DNA from: Artocarpus heterophyllus
Taxonomy: Eukaryota > Streptophyta > Magnoliopsida > Rosales > Moraceae
Direction of reading: 5' to 3'
Length of the DNA stretch: 64,000 bases
NCBI GenBank assembly: GCA_025403435.1
Contig: CM046330.1
Span: 20,978,239 to 21,042,238 of the forward strand
Positions 46,889-59,383 of this stretch are shown piece after piece. The notes under the pieces were generated by a model. That model was not told the DNA's origin, searched no databases, and saw only the letters and a list, made by a program, of their open reading frames with translations. Position 1 is the first letter of the stretch. Each line of letters begins with the position of its first letter. The translations under genes were made by a program, and so were the position numbers.

Positions 46889-49800
46889 TCACATCCCTAT
46901 AGCTTCCACATGCCTCTCAAAGATTCTCCCAGTAAGTGTCTTCGTAAATGGATTAGCTAAATTGTCCTCTGACGCGATCTTGCATACCGTGACATGCCTG
47001 CCCTCAACGAAGTCCTTTATCACATGATACTTCTGATCAATATGCTTACTCTTCTTGTGAAATCTTGGTTCCTTAGCATTAACTACTGCCGCACTGTTAT
47101 CATAGTACAATGATACCGCTTTATCCATACCAAGAACTACCTCAAGATCCCCAAGGAACTTGCGGAGCCACACTGCTTCTTTCGAAGCATCACTAGCCGC
47201 CACATACTCAGCCTCCATCGTTGAATCCGAAGTGCAATCTTGCTTCGCACTTCTCCAACTGATGGCACCGCCGCCCAGAGTAAACACAAACCCTGAAGTC
47301 GATTTCCTAAAATCTAGACAGGATTGAAAATCCAAGTCAGTGTATCCTAGAGGAGTCAAGTCCTCTCCCGAATACACAAGCATATACCCTCGAGTCCTTC
47401 TCAAGTACTTGAAAATATGCTTTACCGCAACCCAATGGTTCAGTCCTGGATCCGCCTAAAATCGACTTACAATCCCGACCGCATAGCTAATATGCGGTCG
47501 TGTGCAAAGCATGGCATACATGAGACTACCCACTGCCGAAGCATAAGGCACCTTCTTCATGTATTCTCTTTCTTCATAAGACTTTGGAGAGTCTTTCTTA
47601 GAAAGAGTAATTCCAGACCTAGATGGTTGCCCACCTTTCTTAGAATTCTGCATTGCAAACCTCTTGAGAATTTTATCTAAATAGCCGGCCTGTGACAAAA
47701 CTATCATTTTGTTCTTCCTATCCCAAATGATCTGGATACCGAGAACAAAATTAGCCTCACCCAAGTCCTTCATGTCAAACTGCTTGGTCAACCATAATTT
47801 GACCGATGACAATGCCCCAATGTCATTGCCAATTAGCAGAATGTCATCTACATAAAGCAGTAGAAAAACCACCTTCCCATCTTTAATGTGTTTGTAAACA
47901 CATGGTTCATCCACATTTTGTGAGAACCCATAAGTCTTGATCACTTGATCAAATCTTATGTTCCAAGAACGGGAAGCCTGCTTAAGTCCATAAATTGACT
48001 TTAGCAGCTTACAAACCTTACCCTCTTGACCCACGACCTTGAACCCGTCTGGTTGTTCCATATAAATGGACTCATCAAGATAGCCATTCAGAAATGCCGT
48101 CTTGACTTCCATCTGCCAAATCTCGTAGTCGAGAGCAGCTGCTATAGACAAGAGAATTCAGATGGACTTAAGCATGGCTACAGGCGAAAAGGTTTCCTCA
48201 TAAACGATTCCTTCCTTTTGTGTATAACCCTTAGCTACTAGTCTAGCCTTGAAGGTTTCAACCTTTCCATCCACTCCTCTTTTCCTCTTGTAGATCCACT
48301 TACACCCTATGGGTTTTACCCCTTCGGGAAGATCCACAAGCTCCCAAACCCGATTAGTCTCCATAGACTTCATCTCTATGTTCATGGCCTCTGTCCAGAG
48401 TCTTGAATCAACATCCTCCATAGCTTCGGCGTAAGTATAAGGATCCCTGCCATGTTCATCCGGTTCGGCCAAGAAGACTTCCCCATTGAACATATACCTC
48501 TCAGGTTGACGCCCGATCCTCCCACTACGCCGAAGCCCCTGAGGTTGTTGTTCAGGTTTGTTTGGTTTTTCTACACCGATTGGAATGGTTTCGTTTAGAA
48601 CCTCCGGAGTGAACGGATCACCCCTTAACTCCTCAAGCACCACTTTGCTTCGAGGTTTAAAGTCGTCCATGTAACTCTCCTCAAGGAAAGTTGCATTAGT
48701 TGAAACCACGACTTTATTTCCTTTGGGTTATAAAAATAACCGCCTTTAGTCCCTTTTGGATATCCTACAAACACGCAAACTTCCGAACGTGCTTCCAACT
48801 TATTCGAATCTTTAAACAGGATATGAGCCGGACATCCCCATATGTGAATATGGTTTAAGGATGTCTTCCTTCTTGTCCACAACTCGTGAGGAGTTTTAGG
48901 GACCGATTTTGAAGGCACATTGTTCAAAAGATAACATGCGGTTTGTAGTGCATATCCCCAAAAGGATAAAGGCAATGATGAATAACTCATCATGGACCTA
49001 ATCATGTCCAACAAAGTCCTATTCCTTCTCTCCGCTATGCCATTCTGCTGCTGAGTGCCCAGCGCAGTCAAATGGGATAAAATCCCATTCTCTAACAAGT
49101 GTTCCAAGAACTCATCAGAAAGGTATTCTCCACCTCGATCGGATCAAAGTGCCTTTATGGGTCTACCCAATTGCTTTTCCACTTCAGCCCGAAACTCCCT
49201 GAACTTGTCAAAAGTTTCACTTTTGTGGTGCATTAGGTACGCATACCCATATCTTGAGTGATCGTCAATAAAAGTGACGAAGTACTCATACCCTCCTCGT
49301 GCCTGGATGTTCATCGGTCCGCAAACATCACTATGCACAAGTTCTAGAACCCCTTCGGCCCTATTGCCCAAAGACCCGAATGGTCTTTTGGTCATTTTAC
49401 CCTCCAAACAAGATTCACATTAAGGTATAGATTCCACCATCAAGTGACTTAAAGGTCCATCCCTTACCAACCTTTGAATCCTATTCAGGTTAATATGACC
49501 AAGGCGTGAATGCCAAAGATAAGTCTTATTTGAGTGAGAAGTTTTAAGTCTTTTAGAGTCATTATCATTTATCTCAGCATTAAGCAATAAGTCCATCTTA
49601 GGTTTGATAAAATATAGATTATTTTGCATCCATCCATAACAGATAAAAGATTTGTTTTTACGAATCACCACTTTTTCATTAAAAGATACCACGTAGTAGT
49701 CTTTAAATAAACAAGATACAGAAATTAAATTCCTTTTAAATTTAGGAACATAAAAACAATCTTACAAAATTAAATTCCTATAATTATCAAAATAAAGATG

Positions 49801-50817
49801 GACATCTCCCACTGCTTCCGCTGAGACCAAGGATCCATCGCCCATACGAAGCGTGAAGTCCTCATGAAGTAGACTTCTCGTTTCTTTGAACCCCTATAGA
49901 GAAACACAAACATGATTAGTTACACCGGAATCTATAACCCAAATGTCACTTGATTCCTCAACCAAACAAGTTTATAAATATAGAAGATCACACCTACCTC
50001 CTTTGGAAAGGAAGTCTTTGCAATACTTTTTGATATGCACAACCTTTCCGCAGAAGAAGCACTTAAGCTTCTTTGGGTTCTTCTTCTTCTTCTTCTTGCT
50101 CTTGGTAGCAGCAGGAATAGAAGACTTCCCGTTCTTGGCCCGTTGCTTCTTTCCATTCCCTAAGTTAGGATTGGAACTAGAAGCAGCTACCATGTTGGCC
50201 TCACCACCAGCAGGAGACTCCCTGATCAGCAGTTCGAACTCCTGTAACTATTTCATCAATTCTGTTAAGGTCATATCCCGTCTATTGCTTAAATTAAAAG
50301 TAGCTCTAAATGGAATAAATTCCTTAGACAGAGTCTCAAAGACCATAGTCATCTGAGTTTCAGCATCGATGTCAGCTCCATTGGTTTGAGCCTCAGCGAG
50401 GTAACCCATGCCCAACATCATGTGCTCCTTTACAGATGTCCTCGGTCTCTGTCTACAGTTTAAGAGTTTTCGAAGCACCCCTTGCCACTTTGTTATGGCT
50501 TGGCCTCCAAACATATCCTCAAGATTATCCAAGATCTGCTTCGCAGTCTCATAATCATGATGTTGAGCCTGCAGCACGTTGTTCATGCTGGCCATAACAT
50601 AGCAGCGGGCCTGATCATTAGCATCTTTCCAGCAATCGTATGCTTGGAATTGCTCATTACTTGAGTCTCCCGTAGGCTCGGGAGGACAAGGGGTTGTCAG
50701 TACATATTTTAGTTTCTCAAAGGATAGGACGATGTCCAGGTTCCGTTTCCAAACGTTATAATTCTCACCGGTTAATTGGTTTTTATCAAGTATCGATGAT
50801 AAAGCGTTTTTAGATAT
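46889..50817 (-). pseudogene. gag-pol: copia-2 gag-pol polyprotein, broken
   Basis: The best-preserved copia gag-pol here. The start codon is ATA (50817-50815) where copia-1 has ATG, followed by SKNALSSILDKNQLTGENY. Gag has NNVLQAQHHDYETAKQILD, a Lys-rich run and CFFCGKVVHIKKYCKD, a CCHC knuckle with all four ligands. Protease: WVIDSGVTNHVC near 49910. GAG-pre-integrase: WHSRLGHINLNRIQRL. Integrase Asp in FIDDHSRYGYAYLM and SDRGGEYLS, Glu in [12 protein letters not shown]. Reverse transcriptase: CKWIYKRKRGVDG and YVDDILLIGND (near 47845). RNase H: RKSTSGFVFTLGGGAISW, MEAEYVAASDASKEAVWL; C-terminus VEAIGM at 46889. Roughly seven in-frame stops and one frameshift (near 48700) break it. Confidence 0.9.
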
Positions 50818-52475
50818 TTTCAATCTACAATAAAGAATCATATACCAAACATAAGCAAACATATAATAATAATTTAGTATGATAACACAATCATGTAAAA
50901 TCATACAAATGTGTTTATGTGTCAAAACCTTGAAAATATCACAACCTTACAATGATAATTCCCAACTCATAATTCAACAAGCTCCTAGGGTAGTCATGCC
51001 AAATTCAATCAGGAACACAGATCCCCTCCTGATTAATATATGCCATCCAGGACCCGTATGATCCAGCATATATTAATAATCGTTTCTTTGGCCATTAATT
51101 TTATTAACAGAGCTCCTAGGGGAGGTTAATAATAAAATTAACGTGAGTGTATAACCATCGTTTTAATATTTTATCCATGATTTATAATCACCACCTAGGG
51201 GTGTGTAACCATAAATCATACTAAAATACCTTATCCTTTTAGAGATCCAATCTGGTACATGATAGAAATCCCTTCCTAGGGGTCGGGACCACCATGTTCT
51301 GCCTATGGACCAACAATGGAGGCCTTAGGTCCTCTCTTCGAAAACCTTCTCCCACTCAATCTTTTGAAATCAAGGTTTTATTTTAAGAATATGCATGAAC
51401 AATTTTAATATGAATGGCACTCCCTATTCTAAATGACATGTTATCAATATACATGGCAAATCATATTATAATGCAGACAAGCAAAGCAATAAAGCAAAGC
51501 TACAAGCAAAATAATAATAACCGTAATATTATGGTTCCACTCTAGAGAATAGCAAACTAAGATTACAAGAGAATAATCGAGACATTTATCGACTCTTCAT
51601 CCTTGAATCCTCAAGCTGTATCCTTCTTCATGCAATACCCATCTTCAAGTCTTCAATCCCGTATGAATCAAATACTTCATATTTCCAGTCATATCCAAAT
51701 TTAATGTTTCTCAAAATTGTCTAAAAAATAAAATTAAAACTGCACCTTAAAAATTGCACCTTTTCTGGAAATTTTCCAGCTCTCAGTCGACAGGCCGATC
51801 ATGTTTCATCGGCCTGCTGATTTGATACATCGGCCTGTCGATCCATGCAGGTTCGGCCTGCCGAACTGAAAGTTTGGCCTGCCGGTAGAGCTAGCCTATT
51901 TCTGCCCCACTGTCAGCCTACCGGACCACACGTCTGGCCTGCCGATCTGTGACCATCGGCCTGCCGAACTGTGATGTCCGGCATGTCGACTGAGCAGAAA
52001 ATGCTCTTTCCAAAAAATACAATTTTAATGCAATTCATCAATTTTATTTTCAACAATTCAAAAACATAAAAATAGAGACTTAGGAAATACTTGGGAGCGC
52101 CATCATCATTCTTCTAGATCCGTCTTCTCTGAATAATTATTTAATTACAAAATTTTTACAAATTTAAAATAAATAATAATTCCTAGACGGAGATGATAGT
52201 CTGCCATCTAATTAAATGAAAAACCTAGATACACATTCTAACCTCTAAGGAACCATAACCGGTATTAATTAATTAATAAATAATTAAATAATGATTTAAT
52301 CAACCATAATTAATTAATAAACATTCACCACATAATCCATGACAACATACATAATTTATAGAAACCTAGAGTGCCAACTCTCTATAAAATTCAATTCAAG
52401 CATAGGAGAGATTAAGATCACAAAATTTATGCATATAACATGATCACAAACTTGTAAATTTATGGAAAAACGATG
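50818..52475 (-). other. leader of copia-2 with motif cluster
   Basis: About 1.66 kb between gag and the primer-binding site. At 51783-51995 lie about ten CGGCCTGCCGAACTG-type motifs (plus-strand form). CTCCTAGGG/CCTAGGGG palindromes occur near 50985, 51113, 51195 and 51275, as in copia-1. Confidence 0.6.
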
Positions 52476-52487
52476 GCTCTGATACCA
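52476..52487 (-). promoter_or_regulatory. primer-binding site of copia-2, tRNA-Met
   Basis: The minus strand reads TGGTATCAGAGC two bases inside the 5' LTR. The identical site is seen in copia-4 (59370-59381) and copia-3 (63317-63328). Confidence 0.9.
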
Positions 52488-52489
52488 AT

Positions 52490-54498
52490 TGTTGGAAAAA
52501 CTATGCGCAGCGGAATTTTAAAATTTTTCATCAAAGTAATTTCCAAAACACAAGTTTGACATGCTATATGTATAAATTAGACAGATCGTACTAACCTTTG
52601 TGTGTGAAGAACCTCCGCAACCTGTGTAGAGAAGTAACGTTCCAGAAAAGCCTCAACCAACTGGTCTTCTTTGCTATTCCCTACCCACAACCAGAGTGAG
52701 TGTGGGCTCACACGTACAGCTCTTCCACCGATGACTCTCCTTCCAACCAATAGAGAGAACCCAAAGCTAGTGTTTGTGATTTTTAAACAAAAGCTCTCAG
52801 GGAGTTTTCAAATGCTCACTAGAAGAGTATCACTCTTAATCTCTCAATTGATCTGAGTAAATCATGAGACTCACTCCCTTTATATAGCTATTGGTCCTGG
52901 GGTCAGTCCTTATCAGATTAGGTCTCAAAAACTCGAAACAGAATCAAGTTCGGATCAATATCTGATAAGATCCACATGAAAACGCATAATCTTATCCCTC
53001 GCCGATCGACAGGCCGAACAGGCCCCATCGACAGGCCAAACACATCATCCAGCAGGTCGAACTCCCGAGAAAAAATCTCCACGAATCTTTTATTTTTCAT
53101 CCGAGATTCTATAGGATAAAGTCTCAGTTTTGATTCAAATAACCCAATAGAGAAGTTATCTGATCAAAACAAACTTTGTCAAGATAATCTCTAAGAAAAT
53201 AAATCAATTCACAATAATTCTACAAGTTTATCTTGATCTAATTTATCCAAAATTAAATCAACCGATAAACAGACAAGAATTATCCGATCCCAATAATTCA
53301 ACAAGTTTATCTTAAATTAATTTCTTACAAAATTAATTCAACCAATAAACAGATATGAATTATTTAATTCTTTCAAATTTTAAACTAATTTGATAAATTT
53401 GACATAAGTCACCGATCATTGGAAAAGCACGCCATGTCGTTACAGGATTTTGTGAGCTAGCAAAGGGGACCAAAATGGACCTATAAAGTTCAAGCTCACG
53501 ATAATTATGAAACCCAATATCCCAGATATACATTTCACAATTATTAACTCCAACGCTACTCCACTAAAAGCTTGGAGCTGCACTCTCAAACTTTATAGAA
53601 TTACGAAGCCCGTATAGCTAAGTTTCAATGACATATCAAAGTGTATCGTATCCCCATATGAAAATCCATAATCGGCTTAAGGACAAGTTCTGTCATACCT
53701 TCCCGATTATTTTTACCTTACGTTCAATTATCTCACCATTAGAAAACTTACTATCCAAAGATAGTATACCATTCGGTTACACCTATGTATCCAAATGGTT
53801 GAGCGCTTCAGTTTTCCAATTACAGGACAACACATATAAGAGGATATCATTACTCCTAAAGAGGAGCTATGGATTCCATATCTATGAATAACAAGTCTAT
53901 GCTATCAGGAGTCATGCCTCCAACATACCGGCATGCATACCACTATTGAGATATGGGTGTCACCCATTGGTACATCAAAAGACACAAGTCGAGATAACGG
54001 GCCCACTATTCATCTCAGGATTAAGATACAATACAAATGATTGTCTAAAGTGAATCAATTTGCCAAGACAGAATTATTAATCCAAATCAATTCACTTTAT
54101 GTCCCGATCCAACACATCGTCACCTATGACAACGTGTCAATGTTTTTATTCACGGAGTCCAACTCCAATGGTCAAGACAAACTATCTTCCAAAAGGGATA
54201 TAGACAACATAACATTCTTTACATGAATAAAGCGCCCAATTTTATTCCTTCGATTGTGGATCATATGTTTTAGACCTCTTCTTAAGAATCATGTCTTTCA
54301 CATAATCAGTCCATCATATGCCCAATTCTTAAGGTTTAGACCGACAGTCTCAGACTACTATTTGCTTAACATACATTCAACAAATATGAACGTAAAGAGG
54401 ATAAGACTTGGTATATATAAATGAATAAATTCTTTATTGATAAAAATGTCTCCAAAAACGTATTAAATTTTTACTCCTTAAGGCATACTTGTCTAACG
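52490..54498 (-). repeat. 5' LTR of copia-2
   Basis: Starts TGTTGGAAAAACTATG and ends TTGTCTAACG. Length 2.01 kb, close to the partner LTR. TATA complement at 52879-52886; motif cluster at 52998-53065. The short open frames inside it recur in copia-4 and copia-3 LTRs because the DNA is repeated; they are not evidence of a protein. Confidence 0.9.
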
Positions 54499-54945
54499 GA
54501 TGGTTTTTCTCAAAAACTGTCTTGGTAGCTCACTTAAGACCCATATTCCCAGCTTAACAATCAGGCACAAATCAAAAACTCACCTCTCAAATGCGAACAC
54601 AAAGCCCTCTGAAACTGCTGCTGCCATCCCTCTCAGGCTTCACACTCCTTAATCTCCTTCCTAATTGTAAGTTTTAATTAGAAATTGATATATTGTTGTT
54701 GATTTTGTTGTGTAATCTAAATTATTGATAAATTGTTGTTGATTTTGTTGTTTAATCCGTGTTTATTGTATTGTGGATCATGGGTATGATTTATTTATTT
54801 TATGATGGGTATGCGTAATTTGTTTTATGATGGGTGAATGTTTTTATACATGTTTTATGATTAGAATGGTGGGTATGTATATAATTTGTGAATTTAATTT
54901 TAATTGAATATTTGCTATTTATTATTTCGATTTAGGACTTGCGAA

Positions 54946-56045
54946 ATGGATAGGAAATGGATGTGGGATTTTTGATTGTCTAGAGAAATATGTGAATGGT
55001 GTGGAAGAGTTCTTGGATTTTGCCAAAAGTCATGCCAATGGTGATCAAATTCGGTGTCCTTATGTTCCATGTGGAAACCATAGATTGCATCCAATTCCAG
55101 TTGTTCGAGGACATTTATATTGAAATGGAATTATAAGTAGTTATCAAACATGACATTTTTATGGCGAGTCTAATTTCAATCCAACTTTAGTAAGTAAAGA
55201 GAAGGAAGCTATTGTGGAGGATAATATGGATGATCGTGGTAATATGGTTGATATGGTCAATGATTTGGAAGAACACTTCTTGCACTGTTCGGATTTATTT
55301 GAGGCAATGATAAATGATGCCAAGACACCCGTGTATGAGGGATGTACCAATTTCACCAAATTGCCCACTTTAGTTGGATTATGGAATTTGAAAGCATCAG
55401 ATGAGTGGTCAAATTCTATTTTCATAAAGCTTTTGAAATTTTTAGGAAGGCTTCTATAAAGGGTAACAAATTACCAACTAGCATGTATGAGGCAAGGAAG
55501 ACTTTGAGCACTTTGGGAATGGAGTATGAAAAAATTCATGCTTGTGAAAATGATTGTATTCTCTATAGGAATAAGTATAAGGATGAGAATTATTATTCGG
55601 CTTGTCAACAAGCAAGGTGGAAGAAAGGAAAGGAGCTAAAAGACGTTAAGAATAGAGTGCTAAAGAAAGTGTTATAGTACATTTTACCGGTATGACCTTT
55701 GAGGCGTTTATTTAGAAACCCAGAACATGCTAAAAATTTGACATGGCATCATGACAAATGTGTCAACAATGGTATGCTTAGACACCCAACGGATTCACCA
55801 CAATAGAAGACTTTTGAAACCGATTATCCCAACTTTAGCATGGATCCAAGAAATATACATTTTGCTTTATCGACAGATGGAATAAACCGACATGGTAAGA
55901 TGAGTAGTAGGCATAGCACTTGGCCCGTAATACTTGTTAACTACAATCTCCCTCCAAAGATGTGCATGAAGTGGAAGTTTCTAATGTTGTCTTTATTGAT
56001 TTTGGGTTCTCAACAACCAGGCAATGACATTGATGTATACTTGAC
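54946..56045 (+). pseudogene. TNP2: TNP2 transposase fragment of CACTA-2
   Basis: The ATG at 54946 begins MDRKWMWDF, then a stop and frame changes. Recognisable blocks: RLHPIPVVRGHLY (55085), NMVDMVNDLEEHFLHCSDLF and VYEGCTNFTKLPTLVGLWNL (to 55459), then in another frame ARKTLSTLGMEYEKIHACEN (to 55677), and DGINRHGKMSSRHSTWPVIL to PGNDIDVYLT (55870-56045). The order matches CACTA-1. A TAG at 55804-55806 (SPQ-stop-KTFE) is at the same codon as in CACTA-1. A TTCGATTTAG just before the ATG looks like a 3' splice site, so a leader intron is possible. DUF4218 and DUF4216 parts are missing. Confidence 0.85.
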
Positions 56046-57746
56046 ATAAGCCTTTCGTTGGTCTGGGTGTGGGTTTGCATTATTTGGTAGCCGTCTATTG
56101 TTAATTTCCTAAAAGAATTAAGAGCTTAAGAATATTCCTCTAATTTATGAGACAGGTATTCACTACTAGAGCATTAATCATTAAACATCTAAACCTTATT
56201 CTTATCATCATACTTACATCGTATCATAAAACTTTAAAACATACTTACTTGGAGGACTTAGACTGACGTGTGGCGATATGAATTGTAAACGGAAATTCTC
56301 TCTAATACCAAGCCTGTAACGCCTCATTACGGACGTCACAGATATCATACATAACATACTTTTATTTAAGGTAAACTATTTGAACAAAACTTAATTGAAA
56401 CATAATTAAGAAATCATATTTTATCATGAAACATCGCAACATTTTAGAACAATCAGCAAACTTTAAATCATCTTAAGCAAAATCTTCATTCTCAGTTTGG
56501 CAGGCCGAACCTATTACTTCGGCAGGCCGAACTGGATCGACAGACTAGAGTTCATCCACCGACAGGCCGCCCGAGGCTCTACAAAACTGGGTTTTAAACT
56601 TTGCTAAGATCCGCAGGCCGATCATCATTGTTCGACAGGCCGACCGACTTTAAAGAAAAACATTAGAAATTTTAATTTAAAGACAAGATTCAACAAGTGA
56701 AAGACCATATACTTAATAAGGTAAAATATTAAAACATAGTTCATGAAATCTTTAAAAACTCATCAAATAACATGTTCCAAAATTATAAACATGGTTTAAT
56801 CATAAAACTTGCTTCTTTGGCGTTCTTCCGATTACAAATCATCATCCTTTGCTCACACACCTTTCCATATCCTCCACCTAGTCCATGACTTTCTTACCCT
56901 TATCTGCAACATGATAAAAATTGAATAAGCTAATGCTTAGTAAGTACATATCATTTCTCACAACTTAAAACATTTTATGAACATTATTATAATCATCATT
57001 ACCATTATCATAATAGTGCACTAGGCACATTTTCATAGGAACATATCTTTCATTTCATTGACCATATTAAAACTTAATTCATTTTATCTTAAAGGGCCCG
57101 AGTGTTGCACCATAATCATCATCATAGGCGCGCCGTCATGAGAGGAGAGGGGTAGCTAATCCCAAACCAAACATGACATCACAACATCATCATAACATAA
57201 CATAACATAACATTAGTGTGCAACACTCATTAGGTGATATATATATATATATATAACTTTCATACTTTGAAAAACGTCATCATCGTACATGCATGACTTT
57301 TGAGCATAAAAATGCTTCATAAGAAATCTTTGAATGAAATCATCGTAAAATCATCATGAACATAACTTCAAACCTTCATAAAACTTATCATGTTGTAGGT
57401 GAGAATGTACTTACTTGTGTAGCTTACTTAACCATAACATATATATGAACATTCTTGCCCAATTTCGTAGCAAACAAAACACGTTTACCCCTTGAACAAA
57501 AATCACATTTTCGAGCATCATAACCAAAAAGCAACATTTTTACTGTGAGTGGCAGTGGGTAGAAAATTCATATCTTAATGTAGAAAAATCAAAATAATTT
57601 GAAACTTGGAAGAACATTACATAACATATATATGAACATCATAGTAAAATGTTAGAGAAAAATAAGATTCCAAGACAAAGTTATGGGTATCGGAGTAAGG
57701 AGGAAAACATATTTCAGGAATACCAAAAAAGGGTCTTACCTCAAAA
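56046..57746 (-). mobile_element. gypsy LTR and leader fragment (gypsy-2)
   Basis: LTR from 56315 (TGTAACGCCTCATTACGG) to about 57746; on its left are a degenerate tRNA-Met site (TGGTATTAGAG on the minus strand, 56310-56300) and about 250 bp of leader. The LTR shares GCTAATGCTTAGTAAGTA with the solo LTR near 25410, so it is the same broad family. Both sides are cut: CACTA-2 ends at 56045 and copia-4 begins at 57747. TTCGGCAGGCCGAACTGG-type motifs are at 56493-56650, and a TA microsatellite is at 57238-57257. Confidence 0.6.
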
Positions 57747-58618
57747 ATGATTGCCCTTAGACCCATATGGTCTTTTGGTCTGTTTACCCTCCAAACAGGA
57801 TTCACATTGAGGTATAGATTCCACCTTTAAGTGACTTAAAGGTCTATCCCTTACCAACCTTTGAATCCTATTCAGGTTAATATGACCAAGGCGCAAATGC
57901 CAAAGATAAGTCTTATTAGAGTGAGAAGTCTTAAGTCTTTTAGAGTTATTATCATTTATCTCAGCATTAAGCAATAAGTTCATCTTAGGTTTGACAAAAT
58001 ATAGATTATTTTGCATCCATCCAGAATAGATAAAAGATTTGTTTTTACGAATCACCACTTTTTCATTAAAAGATACTATGTAGGAGTCTTTAAATAAACA
58101 AGATACAGAAATTAAATTCCTTTTAAATTTAGGAACATAAAAACAATCTTGCAAAATTAAATTCCTATAATTATCAAAGTAAAGATGGACATCTCCCACT
58201 GCTTCCGCTGAGACCAAGGATCCATCGCCCATCTGAAGCGTGAAGTCCTCATGTAGCAGACTTCTCATTTCTTTGAATCCCTGCAGAGAAACACAAACAT
58301 GATTAGTTGCACCAGAATCTATGACCCAGATGTCACTGGATTCCTCAACCAAACAAGTTTCTAAATATAGAAGATCACACCTACATCCTTTGGAAAGGAA
58401 GTCCTTGCAATGCTTCTTGATATGCCCGACCTTTCCACAGAAGAAGCACTTAAGCTTCTTTGGGTTCTTCTTCTTCTTCTTCTTGCTCTTGGTAGCAGCA
58501 GGAATAGAAGACTTCCCATTCTTGGCCCGTTGCTTCTTTCCATTCCCTAAGTTAGGATTGGAACCAGAAGAAGCTACCATGTTGGCCTCACCACCAGCAG
58601 GAGACTCCCTGATCAGCA
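57747..58618 (-). pseudogene. gag-pol: copia-4 gag C-part, protease and integrase N-part
   Basis: Minus strand: RESPAGGEANMVASSGSNPN, a Lys-rich run, CFFCGKVGHIKKHCKD (intact CCHC), WVIDSGATNHVCVSL (intact protease DSGA), then WHLRLGHINLNRIQRLV and CESCLEGKQTKRP, where it ends. The frame is open for about 290 codons, cleaner than in copia-2. Upstream, gag residues are lost by an internal deletion at 58618, and the open frame runs on into leader DNA, so the apparent N-terminus is an artefact. Confidence 0.85.
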
Positions 58619-59369
58619 AAAATAAAATTAAAACTACACTGCAAAAATTGCACATTTTTTGAAAACTTTCCAGCTCTCGGTCGGCAGGCCGATCAGGGTG
58701 ATCGGCCTGCCGGTCTTGCTTCATCAGCCTACCGATCCATAAAGGTTCGGCCTGCCGAACAGGAAGTTCGGCCTGCCGGCAGAGCCAGTCTTTTTCTGCC
58801 CCACTATCGGCCTGTCGGACCACACGTCCGGCCTGCCGATCTATGACCATCGGCCTGCTGCACTGTGATGTCCGGCATGCCGACCGAGCAAAAATCCTTC
58901 ATTCCAGAAAATACAATCTTAATGCAATTCATCAATTTTATTTTCAACAATTCAAAAACATAAAATTAGAGACTCAGGAAACACCTGGGGGCGCCATCAT
59001 CATTCTTCTAGGTCCGTCTTCTTCGGAATATTATTTAATTACAAAATTTTTATAAATTTAAAATAAATAATAATTCCTAGACAGAGATGATAGTCTGCCA
59101 TCTAGTTACATGAAAAAACTAGATACACATTCTAACCTCTAAGGAACCATAACCGGTATTAATTAATTAATAAATAATTAAACAATAATTTAATCAACCA
59201 TAATTAATTAATGAACATTCACCACATAATCCATGACAACATACATAATTTATAGAAACCTAGAGTGCCATCTCTCTATAAAATTTAATTCAAGTATAGG
59301 AGAGATAAATACCACAAAATTTATGCATATAACATGATCACAAACTTGTAAATTTATGTAAAAACCATG
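58619..59369 (-). other. leader of copia-4 with motif cluster
   Basis: Shorter than in copia-2 because about 1.5 kb (gag N-part plus part of the leader) is deleted. At 58676-58890 are about ten CGGCCTGCCGAAC-type motifs, the cleanest set in the window. Confidence 0.7.
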
Positions 59370-59383
59370 GCTCTGATACCAAT

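Larger units (their letters stand above)
44871..54498 (-). mobile_element. complete Ty1/copia retrotransposon copia-2
   Basis: LTRs at 44871-46850 and 52490-54498 are flanked by a perfect GATGG duplication (44866-44870 and 54499-54503). Polypurine tract, gag-pol, leader and primer-binding site are all in place; length 9.6 kb. It is the best copy for reading the family. One base at the outer right end is mutated (TAACG for TAACA). Confidence 0.93.
44644..56045 (+). mobile_element. CACTA transposon CACTA-2, 5' part, interrupted by copia-2
   Basis: The start CATTACAACAAATTCGAG (CACTA mutated to CATTA) and the next bases GATTATATGACC match the right end of CACTA-1 in inverse. Palindromic ACCATCGTGGTA-type half-sites follow at 44690-44870 and resume at 54504. 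TNP2 coding starts at 54946 and breaks off near 56045 at the GNDIDVYL block. The rest of the element and its second terminus are missing. It inserted into copia-3 integrase; the preceding bases are TCT. Confidence 0.75.

Noticed and set aside
57741..58850. A 369-codon minus-strand frame as one gene
   Set aside because: Its first 80 codons are leader DNA brought in by an internal deletion; only the copia gag-protease-integrase part is real.
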